Assembly (NCBI GenBank): GCA_030737875.1
Contig: CM060924.1
Location: 152,824,197-152,888,196, forward strand
Direction of reading: 5' to 3'
Length of the DNA stretch: 64,000 nucleotides
Origin: Allium sativum
Taxonomy: Eukaryota; Streptophyta; Magnoliopsida; Asparagales; Amaryllidaceae
Of this stretch, positions 31,849 through 43,797 are shown piece by piece (within the stretch, counting starts at the first letter, position 1; each line of letters starts with the position of its first letter). The notes under the pieces were generated by a model, which ran no database searches, was not told the origin of the DNA, and saw only the letters and a list, made by a program, of their open reading frames with translations. Position numbers and translations under genes: made by a program.

Positions 31849-34800
31849 CCCGTTTTGTTTCGCCTCTTTTTCTTCCGTTCCCCCCCCCCCTTAGGTTCAC
31901 AGGGTGGGAATACAGCTGAGTTCGGATCTTACCAAGCTCCAAGGCTCTTTCATGTATGGCTTGGATATCTCTTGGCTATGGCTTGCTTTGCTTTATTGGG
32001 GAATACTACAGTTTGTTTTTATGCTTCTTTGTTTTTGAGCAAGACAGATATTTTAACTATGTAATTGGGTATTGGAAGTTGATGGGCTTTTCTAGTAAAC
32101 ACTTATATTTAATAAATGGTTTGAAATACTTCCACACTTTACTTTCCGCTGTTTTATATATGTCTGTCTTGTAATATTTCTGTTCCAGTACCCATAATGC
32201 TCCATTGAAGTTAATGCATTCCCTTTGTGAGTGACCTTAACGGATGTGGGGTGTTACAAGCGTTTAGGTAAACAGACACAGAATATTACAAGACAGATAT
32301 AATTTTTTTTGCAGTGGAAATAAACAACTTTATTAATCATCAAAATACCGTGGTCCAAAGCATCATTTGTCTGAAATATAAAAACCCGTTACAACATAAA
32401 AACCACTGTCTTGTACTTCAGAAATACCAGAGTACATAAAAGAAAGAAAATTCCTCAAGAACAAAATATGGCCATAGCAACAAGAATAGGAGCTTGATCC
32501 ATACATATCAGCAGCTTCAGCAAAATAAGCAGAATCACGATCAAGCCTGTGTGTTTCCTCCCTGAGAACCTGGGGGGTGTAGGGGGTGGGAGGGGGGAAC
32601 GGAAGAAAGAAGGGGAAAGGAAAAGGGTCAGACATAAAGTTTGGCGAGTCCAGTTACTTTTAGCTAGTAAATAAATAAAAGTAACATGATAGGCATACAA
32701 AGTGGATAAGAGAGATCACTACATAAATGGAAGGTATGACAAGGTAAACAGGACAATAGGATAGAATAGATTGCGCTTCTTAATACTTTCCTTGCTCTAC
32801 ACCAATACTAGTATAACAGATATGTAATAGGATTACATACTCCCCAATTTCTTAACAAAAACAGGATGATCCCAACAGAAACATAATGGTAGTTTTAGGT
32901 GTACTATAGTAACGGGTTTTAACCCAAACAGTATTGGTACCTAAACAGAAATAATGGGTGTTAGACCATACAGGTACCCCACAGAAACAGACAGGACTAG
33001 ACCCTGTTTACTACCCCCAATCGATCGGCTCCCTATTCCATAGATACCTTGTGCTGGCCCCACAGTAGGGTGTATCACTCCCTAAAGTGGCAACCCTTTA
33101 ATTTCCGATTTGCACAACCATATCTACTGATATCACAACGTCTTATTTTCCCTAGCTGGCGGAGTCATGCACGCACATGACCCCGTTGGAACGCGCCGTC
33201 AATACCGCCCCCATGTTTGGATCTCTTACAATCATCCCAGTAAGCGACCCCACTCCGACCTAGTTCAGAGTACCCGTTTGATACCTATTTAAGGGTTACT
33301 AACTGAAATGGGTCCCACACAAGATGATGCAAGCTCTCCACTTTGTCTTGCATCCCACTACTAGGGTTTCAACTGGTTATGTTTACCTAAAAGGTTTCAT
33401 TAATTACATAACCTTATCAGGTTAAGTTTGTGGGCCTATATATACTAATATTACCCACCTACCCAAGGTTTACTAACCCTCCCACTGATTCAAGCATGTT
33501 TATTTAACGGTTAAGTTTGTGGGCCTATATATACTAATATTACCCACCTACCCAAGATTTACTTAACCCTCCCCTTTTATTCAGCCAAGTTTCACCTTAA
33601 ATTTAAGTTCATACAATCCCTATGGATTAACTTAGGTTAAGTAGTCCAATTCATTATCATGTCCATTTATGGTTATAACGGGCTAGACCTCCCACATTAT
33701 GCCTACAAAATGTGGATGCTGGATATGCTGGGCCGGTCTGGGAAGTCTTATTCGACAGTTGTGCCTAACCTCGTGTCTTAGCCCGATTCGTATTTATGTA
33801 CTTAGACCTCTCACATTAGGTTCAACATTAGTGACTGCTGGATATGCCAGTCGGGTCCGGGCAGACTTCCACCACTAACGTAACCTAACCTCGTGTCATA
33901 AGTAGAATTACAATTCCTAGTTGTAATTACTAAACATTCCATTTTTGATAAATTAATTTATTAATTAATCCTTTCCTTTTATAGGAGTCAATACCTATTT
34001 TACTGATGATTTGAATTACCTATCAATTTATTTAAAGATTACATGCCAATTATAAATCCATTTTCCCCCGTTTCCTTCACAAACATAATCGTACGTATTT
34101 TGGCGGCATTTAGGCTAATAAGTAGTCTAGCCATAACAATGAAAAAGGGAATATGATGGGGTGATAGTTTCAACATATATTGGCATAAACATATAACAAA
34201 GTGAATGGACATGTAATTAACATCATTCAAGGTGAACATACATATTATCATGGACATGTAATCATCATCATAACGGGATCTTACATAAATACTGCTTTAG
34301 ATCTACATAAAATGTTCACATGCTTTGGATTTAATAAATTAAATTAGATCTAACATAAACAAAGGTTTAGATCTACAGGTTTATAAATAGATATACCCAA
34401 ATCCACATAGAGGTTATAATTAAGATAAAAGTGTGGACCCAATCCTAATCAATTCAAAGTGGCATACGTTCATGGTTCACATAAATGATTTGATCTATCC
34501 AAATGAAACAAAAATAGCATACTAGAGAAATCACATTTGAATTGGATCTCAAGGGATAGATCTACCATAGCATAATAAATGATCGTAAAATGGATCTAGC
34601 ATAAAACATGATCATAAAGTAGATCTAGCATAAATCATGACAACAACATGTTTAGATCTAAATATGTCCAACTTACAACATATCTAAGTTGATTGCAACA
34701 TGAATGGTGATTTACATACAAAATTAGATCTAACCAATGTTGCAACTGTCAAGATTAATAGATTTACATTTAACACAACATAGTTACAAGTCAAGATCCA

Positions 34801-35143
34801 TATAAACATCATAATCGAATCACCACAATTATATTAGATCTAGGAAATTAGATCTTGTCATGGCATAGGATAAAGTTTCATATCAACACAGAATCATACT
34901 TTACAACATATCTGGTTCATTGTCTATCAAAGCATACTTTTGTTTATCTTAACCTAAAAGTAATCTAGAAACTAACAGCGTTAGGTTTAAAGAATTGAGA
35001 GAGATTAGATCTGAATTCTGAATCCTGAATTTGATTAGCTAAACCGTTGTTGTAGAATTGAATTTGATTCTGTTTCCGTTTGCAACCGGAGAGCATATGG
35101 CTTCCATGACCTCCAATGAAGAAAAAAGGAGAATAGGGGACGA

Positions 35144-35151
35144 TATTTATA
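35144..35151 (-). promoter_or_regulatory. TATA box, 3' LTR of F
   Basis: Reads TATAAATA on the minus strand, 450 bases into the LTR. Confidence 0.5.
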
Positions 35152-35225
35152 GACTAGAACCAATGAACCAGACCCAGAATCAAGTCCAGGTACATAAAAC
35201 GAATTCTGCCCAGATCTGATTTAGG

Positions 35226-35325
35226 GGGTCGAGACCCCTATAGGGGGTCGACCCCGGTGTCTACCCCCTATAGGGGGGTCGACACCTATGTCGACCCCCT
35301 ATAGGGGGTCGACACCCTTTGCGCA
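35226..35325 (-). repeat. GGGGGTCGACCCCC-type palindromic repeats in LTR F
   Basis: Four or five units of GGGGGTCGACCCC with CTATAG spacers, each almost perfectly palindromic. It occupies the place of the GTCGAC block of LTR A but with a different unit. Confidence 0.75.
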
Positions 35326-35599
35326 GGATTTTTTCCGCTCACCCGGTTTTGACTGAATTTGAATATTTTTGAATTTTGGATATGATCTGTATATATATAT
35401 ACACTTCCTTATGCATAAACAAACTTCTAAAGCTCATAACTTCTTCATACGTTATCCGTTTTACGCAAACTTGGTGTCCATATGAACCAGAATTTCGAGG
35501 CGGGCATAATGGTTTTGTTGTTTCCCTTAATTCTTCTTCTAAAAATTAAGTATTCATTAATTTTCTAATTTTAATATTTTAAAATTACGGGGTGTTACA

Positions 35600-35875
35600 T
35601 TCTCCCCTCCTTAAAGGATTTCGTCCCCGAAATCTTCAAGTTAAGAAGAATGTATCCTACCATCAATCATCCATCTACTTATCCATCATTCACAAGCATC
35701 CACTGTCCTTAAAAGATTTCTAATGGTTATATGAGTATATGCAGAGGTGTGTGTATATGTCTGAATACTAATGCGAAAATCGGGCGGTCTACTGATTCAG
35801 TTGACATCCTTAATGCGATGAATGATTAGTGCCATGAATCCAATATGTATGCAAATAATTATAACATGTAAGTTC
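35600..35875 (-). other. Polypurine tract and 3' untranslated part of element F
   Basis: On the minus strand the tract reads CCTTTAAGGAGGGGAGA (35601-35616), directly before the LTR, preceded by GATTTCGGGGACGAAAT. The rest is non-coding and is interrupted by S3 at 35876. Confidence 0.85.
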
Positions 35876-37653
35876 TGTAACAACCCGGAAAATCAGAGCC
35901 AATTCAAAATTTTTATTTTGAATAATTTTGATGGAAATTTGGTCAGAATTTAAAAATTGGATTTTTAAATATAAATAAAGCCCTTCAAAATAGTGATTTT
36001 GCAAACGACCTCCGTTTTCGATGAACCCACTTTGGTTGGAACCAGAATGTCAATTTATTGCTAAGTTTAATTATCCATAATTTTTAGAATCAATATGTGA
36101 GTGTGGCAAAGGAAAATGTGTTTGGTTGATTTCAGTCAAATTGGATCGAGCAGAAAATGACCATTTTTCAAACGGTCTCAGAATTCGACGAAATCAGTTT
36201 TGTTGGAACCATATCATCCAGACATAGCCAGATTTATTTTCTTGGAATTTTTAGAATCAGTATACGGACTCGGCAAATTAAAATGTACGTTCAAATCAAA
36301 TATTGAATGTTTTATACTTTAATTTGAAGAATAACTGACTGTAACAGTCGAATGGGCTTACGAAACATATTCCATTGTGTTCGGAATGGGGATATTTAGC
36401 TAGGGACGACAATCATTGGGTTGGAATTGGAGTTCGTATGGAGCGAAGGGTATTTTCGAATTTAAAATAAATTAAAAATTAAATATATAATTGGCCAATT
36501 ACACACTCTTTCTCACTTCTGCATTGACCACCGAAACCCGTCCTCTTCAGTCACGAACGACGGAAAACTCTCACCCCTTCTCTCCTTGATTTCTCTTCCA
36601 GCTCTCAACGAAATTAGGTGCTTCTTTGTGGATTTTGTAGAGGAACTTCCCAGATTCGAATCCATCCTTGTCTCGCCCGTTATTGTGGAGGGTTTGTCGA
36701 GTTCTGGCCCACGAAGTGTCATCGCATCGAGCCTAGTTTTGCCCTCCACACGCCATCGATCCAGGCCCAACCACCGGCGCTGGAAACCCTATTCCTCCCT
36801 CCCTGAAGCTGGACAATCCGATCGCTACCATTCTCCACAAATTCGTAGTTAAATGGAAACCTAGTTTTGAACACTAAGGGGAAAACCATCGGCTATAGAT
36901 CTGAAGGTATATTTAAAGGGTTTTAAACATTTAAAAGCGTCGCAATGTGAGATTAGCTTCTAAAAATCATACCTTTTTCGTTTTTGGTTGAAATCCAGTG
37001 AAACAAGAGACACCGGGACCGTGAGGACGTCTTCTACATTATAGAAGAGACCGAGGAATTTTCAGAGCCTTCTACAATTTTTGGCATCGCAAAAACCAAT
37101 GTGAGATTTCTAAATATAAATGCAAATGGAAATGTGATGTATAAGGTATATAAGCAAAGTATAAATTATATACGCGATGTATACCTCATGTACATGTGTT
37201 CTATAAGTTATATGAGCGATGTATAAATTATACATGCATTGTATAAATGAAATATACTTATATATATACACACACGCCCCTCGTCCACAAATCATGGACG
37301 ATATATATTGATTGTGACTGGTGTGAAATTTGGTTGAAAATGCGAATGGTTGATAAATGCGAATGGTTGTTTGTGGTTGAGAATAATTATTTTGGTTGAA
37401 ACCACATAGGAGTAGTTTGTGGAAAAGAAAAATATATTCGTCTGCGTACAAACTAGATATTGAAATCACCTTTGTCAAAAACCACAAGGTTTTAAGGTAG
37501 AGCGAGGAGCCGTCTTCGGGATGGTGCCGGTTTAACTACCCTGCCGTTATACTGCCGAAATTTTCTGAAATATTCAAGTGTTTGATTTTTTTTCATGTAT
37601 TGAAATATATTCATATGTTGGTAATAGATTCCTGATAACCATAAACTGTTTAG

Positions 37654-38100
37654 ATAATAAAAATCACATTTTTATTATGCATGTGAAGTATATAAAATAT
37701 TTATGTTGAAAATAAAATGTCTACACAATAAAAATCACATTTTTATTGTACGATGGAGCCACTAAAAATAATCATATGTTGAATAAAATATTAGAACGAT
37801 AAAAATCACATTTTTATCACTAGAATGAAGTTAGAAAAATAATCATATGTTGAATAAAATATTAGAACGATAAAATTCACATTTTTATCACTTGAATGAA
37901 GTTAGAAAAATAATCATATATTGAATAAAATATTAGAACGATAAAAATCACATTTTTATCATGTATGTGAACTTCTAAAAATATTCATATGTTGAACAAA
38001 TGGCTAGAACGATAAACATCGCATTTTTCGTGTAAATGAAGTTAGAAAATATTCATATATGGAATAAAGGACTAGAAAGATAAAAATCACATTTTTATCG
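37654..38100 (+). repeat. Minisatellite of about 65 bp in which most units carry a hairpin (S3)
   Basis: Seven units, each with ATAAAAATCACATTTTTAT or a variant. Stems: ATAATAAAAA with TTTTTATTAT (37654-37678), ACAATAAAAA with TTTTTATTGT (37725-37749), GATAAAAA with TTTTTATC (37798-37818, 37940-37960 and 38079-38099), a shorter version at 37869 and a decayed one near 38013. The loop is TCACA. Between hairpins lies CATATGTTGAATAAAATATTAGAA or a variant. Confidence 0.85.
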
Positions 38101-39789
38101 TATATAAGAAGTGTTAAACATATCCATGTGTGAAAATAAACATTTATTGGTTAAAAATATTATTTTTAAAACGTATATGAACTGAAAATATTTTAGAAAT
38201 CGACGAACGAAATATATTTTTATATATATAAATATAAATTAAAACAAAACGAATCGAGCCCCTGTAGATCGCGTTTTAAAATCTTAACTTTAAACGATTA
38301 TACCGAGAGATCCAACCGTCGGATTTTCTCAAAGCTACAACCGTTGGGTCCGCTTTGAAAAGATCTTTCCAACGATATAAAATTTGTAAAGATCCAATGG
38401 TTAGATTTTCATATATGTGTAAATCAAATCTGAAGAAAAACAACGCCATATAGCCTGAAGCGTCGTTTAAATAAAATGGGCTATTTTCAAAATAAATAAA
38501 AATAGCGAAAAATCGTTATAATATATTATTAACAATATGAAATGGAAATAAACCGAATTTTCTTGGTTTATTGGATATTCTGATAGTTGAATGTGTTTGA
38601 TATGAAAATTGCATTAATGAACCAAAATATGGATGTCAGATAATTTAACCATGAAATGAATTGATTTGAATTCTAAATATACGTGAATTATTTGAAAAGG
38701 CCGAGTTAATTCTCATTTCAAATAACTGATCGACGATAAGAAGTCGACGATGAAGATGGTGGTTGAAGACCGGAGATCTTCACGTCGTTTGGATGATTAC
38801 TGATATCTTGATTGGGAGGCATCCCAAGACAATGGAAAAAGCAGTGATTGTTCAAACGTACTTGGAGATCGACCGGATATGCGAGGAATTAGGGGCCTCT
38901 GGTTTCGTTTAGACCTAGAACGGACTTGTAAATGGATTTGTGTTTGACGTTGTAGATTGAAAACGTGGTATGCAGAGATGCAGTGCACAAGGCTTTTGTT
39001 GAAAAGCAGAGCCTTGTGGTTGATGATCAAAGCATAGCTTTAATAGCTAGCTTTGTGTATATCATTAATTCACGAGCCTCACACCCCGGTATGAACCAGA
39101 AACGGGAGAGGACGTCAGGGAGGACATGCGTCTCTTTCTAGCCAGGAGTAGTGTAAGTGACTTACCAGCCCTGACATTTTACTTATGTGGATGATGGATT
39201 GCGAGGCGCCTCGGATATGGAGTCATTTGGCTCATTTACGCCCCATAGGGCGGGGAGACGTATTGTTCAGGCATAATAATCCACTCCATGTGGACCGGCC
39301 CTGACGATCCAAGGTGCAGTTGCGGCTGTTCCTGAGGGGCGGTCTAGAGCGTCTCGAAGCGGTAAGGACTATCTTTTGCCTTGGTTCATGATTGAAATCC
39401 AACTTCCAATACGACATGTGCGGTTTTGATTGTAAATATATATATGGTGACATGATATATGGTACCCATGCCATCTATGATTGATACTTATGATTGATTT
39501 TTTTTTTGAAACATATAAACACTAGTAATAATATTGAATGATTTCGTTTTATTCGTATCAAGCATATTTTGGCCATTATAAAACTCTATCCTCCGGCTAG
39601 CGCTGCATTGTGTGATGGGACCTAAGTCTTATAATGGCTTCATTTTTCTAAAAAACATTGCGTTGTTTAAATATCTTAATTTATTTCATGCACTGGCGAT
39701 CACTGGAGTAAACCCGTTCCGCGTTAGCGGCGTGGTCCTATGATTCGCCTTATTAGTATTGTTCAACCAGTTATGTAGATTTCTCATAC

Positions 39790-39803
39790 CAGTCCCACGA
39801 CTG
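39790..39803 (+). promoter_or_regulatory. Conserved LTR hairpin, CAGTC type (S3)
   Basis: CAGTC/GACTG stem with loop CCAC, 378 bases before the LTR end, followed by ACTCG. Confidence 0.5.
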
Positions 39804-40181
39804 ACTCGATGTTTGTTTCACTTTGCAAACTCGGGTGCCCTTATTTCTACATGGGCAGACTTGTATTCAGGTTTTAGCATGCTCATTTTGTCTAGCTATG
39901 GAGTTGGAGCTGGATTTTATCATTTCTACTTAACTGTTTCAGTCACCATTATGTATATTATGTTTGATTCCGCTGCAGACATTGTATATTGAACTGAAAC
40001 CGTATATTATGCTAAGTATGATCCTATTATGTTGTGTAACTCTGATGATTATTATTTCCAGTGTAATTTGATGTATATTATTTGGTGTAATTCTATATTT
40101 CTGTTCTACCGTTATTTGTTTATGTGTTATATTTCAAAGATTATCCCTGCCACCGTTGTACGGGGGTTTGGGGTCGTCACA

Positions 40182-40493
40182 AGTTCTATATATGTGCACG
40201 TCCATTCGCCCAATTGCAACATCCATTTGCTAACTCATCCATTTTCATCCATAAAAGAAAAGAAAATGCACACGCATCCATATGCAGTATGAGAGAGTGA
40301 TTGAGACGATCTAGTGCCTAATGTGTGCGTATATGCATCCACAGGCAACCACTAGCAAACACTTGCATCCACTTGCATCCATCAAACATAACATGTCTCA
40401 AACACATGTTTACAATCATGGGATTTCCTACCTAAAGGTTAAAGATTTGATCTATAAGATATACTCAGATGATAGAAGCAAATGCAAATAAAA
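40182..40493 (-). other. Element F 3' untranslated region, continued
   Basis: After the S3 target duplicate the F sequence resumes. The CATCCACAGGCAACCACTAGCAAACACTTGCATCC region corresponds inverted to 2395-2450 of element A, confirming the shared family. Non-coding. Confidence 0.75.
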
Positions 40494-40744
40494 TCTTTTG
40501 GAAGAGAAGTTAAGAACATTCCCTTGAAAAGGAAAGGGTACGAAGCGTAAAAATCTTGTCTTCAGTCTCCCAAGTTGCATCTTCTTGGTTGTCTCCCCAC
40601 TGGATCTTCACCAACTTGACTTCTCGTTTGCGTAGCTTCTTAACCTCCAATCCAAGTATGCAAGTAGGAAATCATCCAATCATTTCCTACTTCTTTATTT
40701 TTACTTCCTTTCGCTAGTTTGGCCCCACTACCTCGAACTCTATG
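40494..40744 (-). pseudogene. Integrase C-terminal tail and chromodomain, broken (element F)
   Basis: Read on the minus strand, 40670 to 40530 gives ILGLEVKKLRKREV then KLVKIQWGDNQEDATWETE, parallel to the chromodomain of A. The ending (RYPFLF in A) is reached only after a frame change near 40530. Upstream, 40741-40680 aligns as DNA with the GAGGTGGTAGAGCCGAACTTGC stretch of A but carries stops. The integrase catalytic core expected before it (about 1 kb) is deleted; the junction lies near 40741-40747. Confidence 0.8.
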
Positions 40745-40829
40745 CATTTTATCGCCACTTGTATGAATAGTCATCTTGGAATGATGGGCTTCCTTAAGGA
40801 CTGTCTTCAATAGGTTTCCCATCCTGATA
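40745..40829 (-). pseudogene. Integrase zinc-binding fragment (element F)
   Basis: Minus strand: LKEAHHSKMTIHTSGDKMH, matching DDAHHSKMTIHPGGDKMYK of element A. Only the two histidines of the HHCC domain remain. It is joined on one side to the chromodomain tail and on the other to the RT N-terminus by deletions. Confidence 0.8.
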
Positions 40830-41083
40830 TGATTCACCTATCAAACCTCTTCTCAAGTAGCCCCGCCACTTTCTTATCAAGTTCCCATTTTTCTTTTAGG
40901 AGCCATATGGCGCACAGGTAATGCAACTGTCTTTGCATTGTCCACCAGGTATATACGGAAATCAATCTCGCGCCTCGGGGGTATACCCCGAACCTCATTT
41001 AAGACATCAGGATACTCATAGACTACTGGTGCTGATCGCAGATTATAGATACATGCCTCAAGAGACTCTAGGAAACTAAGCAT
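40830..41083 (-). pseudogene. Reverse transcriptase N-terminal fragment (element F)
   Basis: Minus strand: DVLNEVRGIPPRREIDFRIYLV then PVRHMAP, the conserved start of a gypsy RT (PDVxxGLPPxREVEF..DLV..PYRMAP). A frame change follows, with ELDKKVAGLLEKRFDR recognisable in another frame. The RT core, including the YxDD site, and all of RNase H are missing: the DNA passes within a few dozen bases to the integrase zinc region. Not functional. Confidence 0.8.
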
Positions 41084-41112
41084 GATAGACCCTTGTCAGT
41101 TACATGGAAATT

Positions 41113-41490
41113 TCAAGGTTGCATAACGACCCTCCTCTCACCACCCAGAATGGCATCATATGTGGTAAGCCAAACCATCCCTAGAATCAACCCATACCCC
41201 ATAAAACCGAGCACATATGCATCGCATTCAAATTTGACGCCTAACACAGATATTCTCAAACCCCTACAAATCATAGATAGAGCCGAACCACCAATGGGGT
41301 TTGATACAACTACGAGATCCACTACCATACTAGTAATTAAATGTAGAGATTCAACAACAGAACTAGATATAAATGAGTACGAAGCGCCAAAATTAAAATG
41401 TGTTCTAATTGGATGATTTGAAAGAGAAACTAAACTTTCTACGGAAGTTTTTCTACCTCTTTCAGGAGCACTGATCGCGAGAGCATGCAC
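41113..41490 (-). pseudogene. Aspartic protease, inactive copy (element F)
   Basis: Minus-strand open segment with the retropepsin landmark read as HFNFGASYSFIS, where active enzymes have D-T/S-G-A. The catalytic Asp is therefore Asn and the next residue is Phe. The downstream LILGMVWLTTYDAIL block corresponds to LILGMDWL of the family, with Asp changed to Val. In a live element this enzyme cuts the Gag-Pol polyprotein. The order gag, zinc knuckle, protease, RT is preserved. Confidence 0.85.
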
Positions 41491-41637
41491 CTGCTCTCTA
41501 GAAGTTCCGGCCCTTTGACCTTGTCCCTGTTTCTTTGAGCAATCCTTAATAAGATGCCCGACCTCTCCACAAGCGAAGCAAGCATTCTTCCTTTTCCTGC
41601 AGTCCTCTGCTAAGTGGCTCTCTCGTCCATAACTATG
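41491..41637 (-). pseudogene. Gag nucleocapsid CCHC zinc knuckle (element F)
   Basis: Minus strand: CFACGEVGHLIKDC, an intact C-x2-C-x4-H-x4-C knuckle, followed by SKKQGQGQRAGTSREQ leading to the protease. The knuckle binds the RNA genome during packaging. A stop separates it from the capsid part of gag. Confidence 0.85.
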
Positions 41638-42435
41638 TCACTTCCTCTTATTTTTAACCTTGTCATTCTTTTCATCTTTCTTCTGATGTTGTCCCTTCTT
41701 GGGCCACACCTTCCCATTTTGCGTTGCTTCCTCAGCCTTTACTTCCTTCTTTTCTCCCTTGTCCTCCTCATGCATTAGGGCCACATCAACAAGTTTTTCA
41801 AAATTGGCTCCCATTGGGATATGGGACATGGCTAACCCATGAAGGGGTTCATTGAGCCCTTTAGCAAACTGCAAAGCCTTTTTGTGCAACGTATCCACCT
41901 ATTCTAACCCGAACCTTGCTAGCTGGTTGAATTTGTTCACATATTCTTTCACCGTCAAGTTTCCTTGTTTGAGTGCTAAGAACCTCTCCATCTGCATGCT
42001 TTTCTCGGCTTGGGAAAGAAATTTCATTTCAAATCTTTGCCTAAAATCTTCCCAAGTTTCCCCTGGACGTCCAACTTGGGTGACTTCCCACAAAAATGAG
42101 GCTTCTTCCTTTAATAGCCAAGCAACTAACTATATCTTCCTCTTATCCTCTACTTCAAAGATTACAAACAAGTCCTCGGTCTCCTTGAGCCAATTTCGAG
42201 CTTCAACGAATGTCTCATTCCCATGGAATGGCTTCCCTCCCATAGCACGGAAGTCTTTGCGGATCTTGGCGAAGTTATCTGCTCTTGGAGGGGTAGGAGG
42301 AGGAATGATTGGTGCAGCTGGGGGAGGAACGTCTCTTTGGCCATCGGCATGCGTCGTGGCCTCCAATTACATACGGAACCATCTGGGTATTGTGACGCCC
42401 TCTGGGATATTAGGAATGTTTTGTTCCCCAGACAT
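41638..42435 (-). pseudogene. Gag capsid region with several stops (element F)
   Basis: Minus strand, likely start ATG at 42435-42433 (MSGEQNIPNIPEGV). The capsid signature is clear: FRAMGGKPFHGNETFVEARNW, then ETWEDFRQRFEMKFLSQAEK and ALKQGNLTVKEYVNKFNQLARFGLE. In-frame stops interrupt it after RWFRM, after EDKRKI and after RFGLE. Each fits a C-to-T or G-to-A change from CAA, CAG or TGG. The C-terminal part is lysine-rich (KKEVKAEEATQ..KNKRK). It lies just downstream of the primer-binding site. Confidence 0.88.
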
Positions 42436-42613
42436 GCTGAAAACGAAAACGGAGAAATTTAGATAAAGGACCGAAGGATATTACATATGGCCTCTTGGGG
42501 GATATTTTCAAAACAAACTTTTCATTTTGAAAATACTTTCTTTTAAAACCTTTCTGAAAAATAATTTTCAAAAACTTTTATCTAATCTGGTAACCTTAAG
42601 CTCTGATACCAAG
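42436..42613 (-). other. Element F 5' leader and primer-binding site
   Basis: Non-coding leader between gag and the 5' LTR. The primer-binding site, TGGTATCAGAGCT on the minus strand, is at 42599-42611, two bases from the LTR. The leader is rich in AAAACTTT/TTTTCAAAA words. Confidence 0.88.
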
Positions 42614-43182
42614 TGTGACACCCTACGTCCGTTAATGTCACTCACAAAGGGAATGCATTAATATTTGTGAAGCGTTTAGGTAAATAGACACAGAATATTA
42701 CAAGACAAATATAAATTTTTTTGCAGTGGAAATAAACAACTTTATTAATCATCAAAATACCGTGGTCCAAAGCATCATTTGTCTGAAATATAAAAACCCA
42801 TTACAACATAAAAACCACTGTCTTGTACTTCAGAAATATCAGAGTACATAAAAGAAAGAAAATTCCCCAAGAACAAAATACGGCCATAGCAACAAGAATA
42901 GGAGCTTGATCCATACATATCAGCAGCTCCAGCAAAATAAGCAGAATCACGATCAAGCCTGTGTGTTTCCTCCCTGAGAACCTGGGGGGAACGGAAGAAA
43001 GAAAGGGAAACAAAAAGGGTCAGACATAAACTATGGCGAGTCTAGTTACTTTTAACCAGTAAATAAATAAAAGTAACATGATAGGCATACAAAGTGGATT
43101 AGAGAGATCACTACATAAATGGAAGGTATGACAAGGTAAACAGGAGAACAGGATAGAATAGATAGCGCTTCTTAATACTTTC
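42614..43182 (-). mobile_element. 5' LTR of element F, truncated
   Basis: TGTGACACCCTACGTCC onward is colinear with 27899-27960 plus 32259-32800 of the 3' LTR (TTTAGGTAAAYAGACACAGAATATTACAAG, and so on), without the S2 insertion. Cut after CTTAATACTTTC by element G. Confidence 0.9.
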
Positions 43183-43789
43183 TGTAATGACCCGGATTCT
43201 TATGGGTTATTTTTAAATATTTAGTATGGATTTAAACATTGGGTAGATAAATATAAATGGAATTTTTATATTAAGTTATCAATTTAATAATCGATTTCGA
43301 TTTAACATCGTATATATTAAATTACCAAATAAGGAATCAGCGAATAACTGAATTCGAAGTTAAAAACTGATTTGAAAACAGTACAGATAATCAATTCAAA
43401 CTCCTGTTTGAATAAGAATAATAATATTAAATTTATTATCGAAGAAATAAATGGGTTTGAATTTAATTTAAATCAATTTAAATAAATATCTTCCACAGAC
43501 GATCGAATCAGACTTCGTGACCTATCCCAGTGTGTCCGGAATAGGGGTATTACCCTAGAACTGACAGTTGTTGGGTTTAGAAAGGAGTTCGAAATCAAGG
43601 GCTATTGAAAGTTTTAAGGATACAGTTTTAAATTTAAAACAAATTTAAAATAAAATACTTTTTCCCTCTTACACCACGTCTCCCCCTTTTTAAACCATTC
43701 ATTTCATTCTTCTTCAAATGGATCCAAAGCTTCCAGCACACCCAAAAATGTAGGCCTCGCTATTCAAAATATAAACCATGCCCCTCCTT

Positions 43790-43797
43790 TATAAAAT
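43790..43797 (+). promoter_or_regulatory. Possible TATA box, element G
   Basis: TATAAAAT in CCTTTATAAAATGGCC, about 600 bases into the LTR and before a GC-richer leader. Confidence 0.4.

Larger units (their letters stand above)
27961..32258 (+). mobile_element. Solo LTR S2 (4,298 bp) in the 3' LTR of F
   Basis: TGTAACAACCCGAATT to TGTGGGGTGTTACA with perfect target duplication AGCGT (27956-27960 and 32259-32263). Removing it restores TGTGAAGCGTTTAGG, which is what the undisturbed 5' LTR of F shows at 42667. No internal region. Inside are the E2F-like palindrome (28211), GTCGAC block, TATA box (28397), duplicated hairpin module (29600-29840), four 55 bp repeats (29950-30140), a duplicated GGAGATAGG..CACCTATGTAGTCAGCTAGG block (about 31255-31395) and the TCAGTC hairpin (31832). 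Confidence 0.93.
32259..35599 (-). mobile_element. 3' LTR of element F, main part
   Basis: Continues the minus-strand LTR after S2 to ATTACGGGGTGTTACA at 35599, the inverted LTR start. With 27899-27960 it totals about 3.4 kb. Inverted landmarks: the degenerate hairpin near 32627, the TCCCTAAAGTGG/GATACACCC block near 33060, duplicated hairpin modules (33680-33900), TATA box (35144-35151) and a GTCGAC block. Flank GTAAA (27894-27898) would be its target duplicate; the partner is beyond later insertions. Confidence 0.9.
35876..40181 (+). mobile_element. Solo LTR S3 (4,306 bp) in the internal region of F
   Basis: TGTAACAACCCGG to TTTGGGGTCGTCACA with perfect target duplication AGTTC (35871-35875 and 40182-40186). 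No internal region. It belongs to the same group as the array LTRs of H: shared blocks include the CCATTGTGTTCGGAAT block near 36373, GATCCAACCGTCGGAT near 38312, and the inverted match of 39705-39850 (CCCGTTCCGCGTTAGCGG, AACTCGGGTGCCC) with 52225-52395. It has a GC-richer leader (36520-36850), a hairpin minisatellite (37654-38100) and the CAGTC hairpin. Confidence 0.93.

Noticed and set aside
36513..36852. Open frames on both strands in S3, considered as a host gene fragment
   Set aside because: Lies inside a solo LTR bounded by a target duplication, and no family is recognisable.
37654..38100. Regular repeats considered as a CRISPR array
   Set aside because: Plant retrotransposon context, repeats and spacers both conserved, no cas genes; it is an LTR minisatellite.
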